A DNA stretch of 7,867 nt from Planctomycetaceae bacterium (GTDB taxonomy: Bacteria; Planctomycetota; Planctomycetia; Pirellulales; Pirellulaceae), in the NCBI GenBank assembly GCA_002702965.1, contig PADE01000069.1:7213-15079 (forward strand), in the 5' to 3' direction. The notes beneath the pieces were generated by a model that searched no databases, was not told the origin of the DNA, and worked only from the letters and a program-made list of their open reading frames with translations. Position 1 is the first letter of the stretch, and every line of letters begins with the position of its first letter. Shown here piece after piece: positions 4,923 to 7,867 of this stretch. Made by a program: the position numbers and the translations under genes.

Positions 4923-7286
4923 ATGAAACGCTCCCCACACATCCTGGCGATCGGCTGCGTCGCAGCCGCGTTGACTGGGTTGGTCCCGGCGTGCACCCAA
5001 GTTGCTCGCGCGGAGAAGATCACCATCGCGACCGTCCCGGTGGGCCAGCCGGGAAATGCGGGTGAGTTGTCCGGGAAAGGAGCCGGCGGCTATGGCGCGG
5101 ATCGGGTTTGCGGCCGGGTCGGATACCGCTATCACATCGGCAAGTACGAGGTTACCAACGCGCAGTACACCGCGTTCCTGAACGCGGTCGATGCGGACGG
5201 CAAAAACCCGCACGGTGTCTACCATGGCGGGATGGGTTCCGACCGGCGCGGCGGAATCGCTTTTGATGACAACGGGCCCACCGGAAAAAAATATTCCACG
5301 AAGCCCAACATGGGCGACAAGCCGCTGATGTTTGTCTCGTGGTTCAGCGCCATCCGTTTCGTCAACTGGCTGCACAACAACCAGCCCACCGACGGCAGCG
5401 GCACGGAGGGCGGAGCGTATACCATGCGGCCCGGGGTGATCGACGCGCGCAATCCCGGGGCGAAGTGGTTTCTGCCCACCGAGGACGAGTGGTACAAGGC
5501 GGCCTTCCACAAGAACGATGGCCCCACCGACCACTACTGGAAGTACGCGACTTGTTCCGACACGCCGCCGACAGCCGTCACCGCCAACGCCCGCGGTGAC
5601 GGCAGCGCGGGCCCGCAAGGCAACCACTCGAACATCGCCAAAGCGGCCGATTGGAACGGCCAGGACGGTAACGTCACGACGGTCGGCACCAGCGGCGGAC
5701 CCAGCCCCTACGGCACCTTCGACCAGGGTGGCAATGTCTGGGAATGGAACGAGCAGTTCGCCGGCCGCGAGAAGAGCGGCGGGCGGATCGTCCGGGGCAG
5801 CCATTGGGAGAACGAAGTCGCCACGGAGTCGGGCGCCTCCACCCGCATGGACCACGGGGCTCCCAAGTCGGGCAACTGGCTAGGGTTCCGAGTGGCGAGC
5901 CGCGCCGAGCCCTGGACGCCTCTCGCCTACCAGGCGCCCGGCCCGTCGGATCTCGTCCCGGTTGGTCAACGCAAGCAACTGCTGGTCGACGACTACGTGA
6001 TTGCCGAGCGGACCCACGTGACGCGCGAGCTGGGCCAGGTCACCAAGCTGAACGACGCGAAACCGATCCTCGACGGACACTATGCCCAGACCGTGGTGTA
6101 CGACGAAGGCAAGTTCAAAATGTGGTACGCGGGCTACGAGCAGCCGTTCACCCCAGGGTACGCCGAGTCGGACGACGGCCTGCACTTTCGCAAAGTCGCC
6201 AAGTTGATCGGACTTCCAGGTGGCGCGTGTTTCCTCGTCGACCCGCACGAAAAAGATCCGGCACACCGCTACAAGGCTTGCTACTCACATCCAAGCGCCA
6301 AGGCCGGTCTCGCCTACTCGGCCGACGGGATCCACTGGAACACCTACAACAACGGCGAACCTGTGACCTATCGGGCGGCGGACACGTTCAACCAGATCGT
6401 GTGGGACGAGGATGCCGCGACCTACCGCCTGTTCACACGAACCGACTGGCGCGGCTATCCGATCGAAGTGCGCGGCACACGCAGTATGACGAATCCGGAT
6501 ATCAAACCGGTTCCCACCGACTGGCGGCTCACGCGGCAGTGGCTGCTCAACCGAGACGGCCCCGATGAGTGGAAGCGCCGCCAGGTGTACGCTCTGACCG
6601 ACTGGATTTACCACGGCGTGCATTTCGGACAGATCATGCTGTTCGAATACCCGGACGACAACAGCGAAGGTCCCCTGGATTTTCACCAGCGGCACGACCG
6701 TAACACACTGAATTACTACATCGCGACCAGTCGAGACGCAGATCGCTGGGACTTGCAGTGGGTCTACGCCGGCAAGCCGATGATTCCGCGCGGCGGCGAC
6801 GGCAGCTGGGACAAGGATATGCTGGAACACAGTTCCGGGATCATCACACACGCCGACAAGCACTGGCTTTACTATTCAGCCGAGAACGAACGCCACGGCC
6901 TGTGGGATCCCAGCCGCGACAAGCGATGCAAAGTCGGAATCGGGGTCGCTACGTTGCGGCTCGACGGGCTCGTGTATCTCCAGGCCAAGGGGGAACCGGG
7001 AACCGTGGTGACCAGACCGTTCTGCGTTCGCGGGGACGAGCTGCAGGTCAACGTCATGGGCGGCGAATTTCTCGTCGAGGTGCTCAGCCAAACTGGCGAA
7101 CCGATTCCGGGTTTCTCGATCCAGGAGGCCACCAGGTACCAGCGTGTCGACCAGCTGCGACTGACACCGAGCTGGAAACGACCCTGGTCCGCGCTGCAGG
7201 GGAGCGTGATTCGGCTAAAATTTCACCTCAAGAACGCCCGCCTCTACTCCTTTCAAATTCCCAACAAAGGGACCGCTGCGAAGTGA
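4923..7286 (+). CDS. Exported fusion of a SUMF1/FGE-like domain and a glycosidase-like five-bladed propeller
   Basis: A 787-residue protein with a signal peptide (1-30, cleavage near VARA; VPAC at 21-24 leaves a lipid anchor possible). Residues 68-326 are a SUMF1/FGE-like domain: YEVTNAQYTAFLN (75-87), PLMFVSWFSAIRFVNWL (134-150), WFLPTEDEWYKAA (182-194), GGNVWEWNE (269-277), IVRGSHW (289-295) and NWLGFRVAS (318-326). The cysteine pair used by true formylglycine-generating enzymes is absent between 291 and 318, so it probably does not make formylglycine. Residues 350-690 resemble the GH43/GH32-like propeller proteins of planctomycetes: QLLVDDYVI (352-360), a FKMWYAGY strand (398-405), ESDDGLHF, YSADGIHW (465-472), YYIATSRDADRW. 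A C-terminal beta-sandwich ends in LKFHLKNARLYSFQ, a typical ending of that group. A role in binding or cleaving extracellular carbohydrate is inferred. I could not assign catalytic acids. It is divergent from the lipoprotein gene, 290 bases away. Confidence 0.88.
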   Translation: MKRSPHILAIGCVAAALTGLVPACTQVARAEKITIATVPVGQPGNAGELSGKGAGGYGADRVCGRVGYRYHIGKYEVTNAQYTAFLNAVDADGKNPHGVYHGGMGSDRRGGIAFDDNGPTGKKYSTKPNMGDKPLMFVSWFSAIRFVNWLHNNQPTDGSGTEGGAYTMRPGVIDARNPGAKWFLPTEDEWYKAAFHKNDGPTDHYWKYATCSDTPPTAVTANARGDGSAGPQGNHSNIAKAADWNGQDGNVTTVGTSGGPSPYGTFDQGGNVWEWNEQFAGREKSGGRIVRGSHWENEVATESGASTRMDHGAPKSGNWLGFRVASRAEPWTPLAYQAPGPSDLVPVGQRKQLLVDDYVIAERTHVTRELGQVTKLNDAKPILDGHYAQTVVYDEGKFKMWYAGYEQPFTPGYAESDDGLHFRKVAKLIGLPGGACFLVDPHEKDPAHRYKACYSHPSAKAGLAYSADGIHWNTYNNGEPVTYRAADTFNQIVWDEDAATYRLFTRTDWRGYPIEVRGTRSMTNPDIKPVPTDWRLTRQWLLNRDGPDEWKRRQVYALTDWIYHGVHFGQIMLFEYPDDNSEGPLDFHQRHDRNTLNYYIATSRDADRWDLQWVYAGKPMIPRGGDGSWDKDMLEHSSGIITHADKHWLYYSAENERHGLWDPSRDKRCKVGIGVATLRLDGLVYLQAKGEPGTVVTRPFCVRGDELQVNVMGGEFLVEVLSQTGEPIPGFSIQEATRYQRVDQLRLTPSWKRPWSALQGSVIRLKFHLKNARLYSFQIPNKGTAAK

Positions 7287-7541
7287 TTGATTTCACGTCC
7301 GCGAGACACCCCGCCGCCGCAATCAAAACGAACCCGATATAGACACCCCACCGTCCCGATCGATCCGCATGGGCGTCTGTGCGTCGATCCTCGGCGTGAC
7401 CACGCTGTTCGCCGCGGACCCGGCGCCCCTGACCCACGTCGAATTCAACCCGTACATGTCGGACCAGTCCTTCCGGGCTTGAAACCTAGGACTTGCCTGG
7501 GGAACAATGACGGTGATTGGCGGAGTTCCCGGAGACAACGA
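7287..7541. other. Intergenic region before the DUF1549 gene
   Basis: These 255 bases follow the stop of the propeller gene. I see no strong terminator hairpin and no RNA gene. The only coding-like signal is a 37-codon frame at 7369-7482, listed separately. GGAG at 7531-7534 is the ribosome binding site of the next gene. Confidence 0.6.
7369..7482 (+). other. Doubtful 37-residue frame with a signal-peptide-like start, possible gene remnant
   Basis: ATG 7369 opens a frame reading MGVCASILGVTTLFAADPAP and then 17 more residues to TGA at 7480. The first part resembles the hydrophobic core and cleavage region of a signal peptide, with Arg residues just before the ATG in the same frame. There is no ribosome binding site. 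It may be a tiny secreted peptide, the worn-down start of a lost secreted protein, or chance. No continuation in another frame was convincing. Confidence 0.2.
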
Positions 7542-7867
7542 ATGCGCGTTTTGTGGCCGTTGCTGTTGACCGCGGGTGTGGTTGGGACGGGAGATGCGTT
7601 CCCGCCGCCTGATGGTCAAACCGCAACGCCGCCCCCAGAAAGTGCTCCCACTGAGGTCGAAAAGGTCGGTGGCGGCACGCCTCGGCTCAGCGCATCGGCT
7701 CGCGCAGAGGAACAGGCCAACCCAACTGCGCGGCCGCCTCTTGACATTCAAGCGTTGGCCCACTGGTCGTTCCAGCCGCCGACCCGCGCCCCGTTGCCAG
7801 CGGTCCGCGACACCGCGTGGATCCGTCAGCCGATCGACCATTTCATTCTCGCCGAGTTGGAAGCCCG
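7542..7867 (+). CDS. DUF1549 (PSCyt2) domain protein, N-terminal part only
   Basis: The first 108 residues of a protein that continues beyond the window. The start is ATG 7542 with GGAG 7 bases upstream. Residues 1-19 form a signal peptide (hydrophobic LLLTAGVVG, cleavage near GDA). Residues 20-70 are a Pro/Ala/Glu-rich linker. HWSFQPP (74-80), LPAVRD (85-90) and PIDHFILAELE (97-107) are the typical opening of the DUF1549 domain, which in planctomycetes is usually followed by DUF1553. Many relatives carry a c-type cytochrome domain (PSCyt1) first, but no CxxCH motif is present here. The biochemical role of the family is not established; members are exported and often sit beside sulfatases or DUF1501 genes. 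The neighbour upstream is the propeller protein in the same direction, with a 255-base gap. Confidence 0.85.
   Translation, partial: MRVLWPLLLTAGVVGTGDAFPPPDGQTATPPPESAPTEVEKVGGGTPRLSASARAEEQANPTARPPLDIQALAHWSFQPPTRAPLPAVRDTAWIRQPIDHFILAELEA

Noticed and set aside
4737..5855. 372-codon open frame on the minus strand
   Set aside because: It mirrors the SUMF1 domain coding sequence and its translation is low-complexity Val/Ala/Gly/Arg text with no family signal.
7323..7841. 172-codon minus-strand frame at the right edge
   Set aside because: It is antisense to the DUF1549 gene start and the gap before it, with no motif or ribosome binding site.

Overview
The window most likely comes from a member of the Planctomycetota, probably of the Pirellulales type. 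Four things point there. The DNA is GC-rich. The gene at the right edge starts a DUF1549 (PSCyt2) protein, a family greatly expanded in that phylum. The left-edge gene combines a planctomycete-style ECF sigma factor (RIDPEDVVQSAY motif) with a Hanks-type kinase. Most of the other products are exported, including a Tat signal of the RRxxLKLG type. This assignment rests on protein character only; there is no rRNA or other marker gene.

Layout from left to right. (1) Positions 817 to 1 on the minus strand hold one uninterrupted reading frame that encodes a complete ECF sigma factor followed by the N-lobe of a Ser/Thr protein kinase, cut by the window edge. (2) A short divergent gap of about 150 bases with an A/T-rich stretch and a small palindrome separates it from a seven-iron ferredoxin (972-1250, plus). 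(3) A secreted protein of unknown function, predicted all-beta, follows at 1392-2033. (4) An exported mandelate racemase/muconate lactonizing-type enolase superfamily enzyme lies at 2219-3466. (5) Converging on it from the minus strand is a lipoprotein with an N-terminal beta-rich domain and about seven and a half 22-residue leucine-rich repeats (4632-3499). (6) Divergent from that is a 787-residue exported protein that joins a SUMF1/FGE-like domain to a five-bladed-propeller glycosidase-like domain (4923-7286). (7) After a 255-base gap with one doubtful short reading frame, a DUF1549 protein begins at 7542 and runs out of the window.

The genes do not form one obvious operon: the strands alternate and most genes have their own leader and ribosome binding site. 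The enolase-superfamily enzyme, the propeller protein and the DUF1549 protein fit the exported carbohydrate-degradation lifestyle common in planctomycetes, but no pathway can be proven from this window. The observation most worth following is the in-frame fusion of sigma factor and kinase. It would place a transcription factor and its likely phospho-regulator in one polypeptide. The second is the SUMF1-propeller fusion. No tRNA, rRNA, CRISPR array, insertion sequence or integrase was seen.
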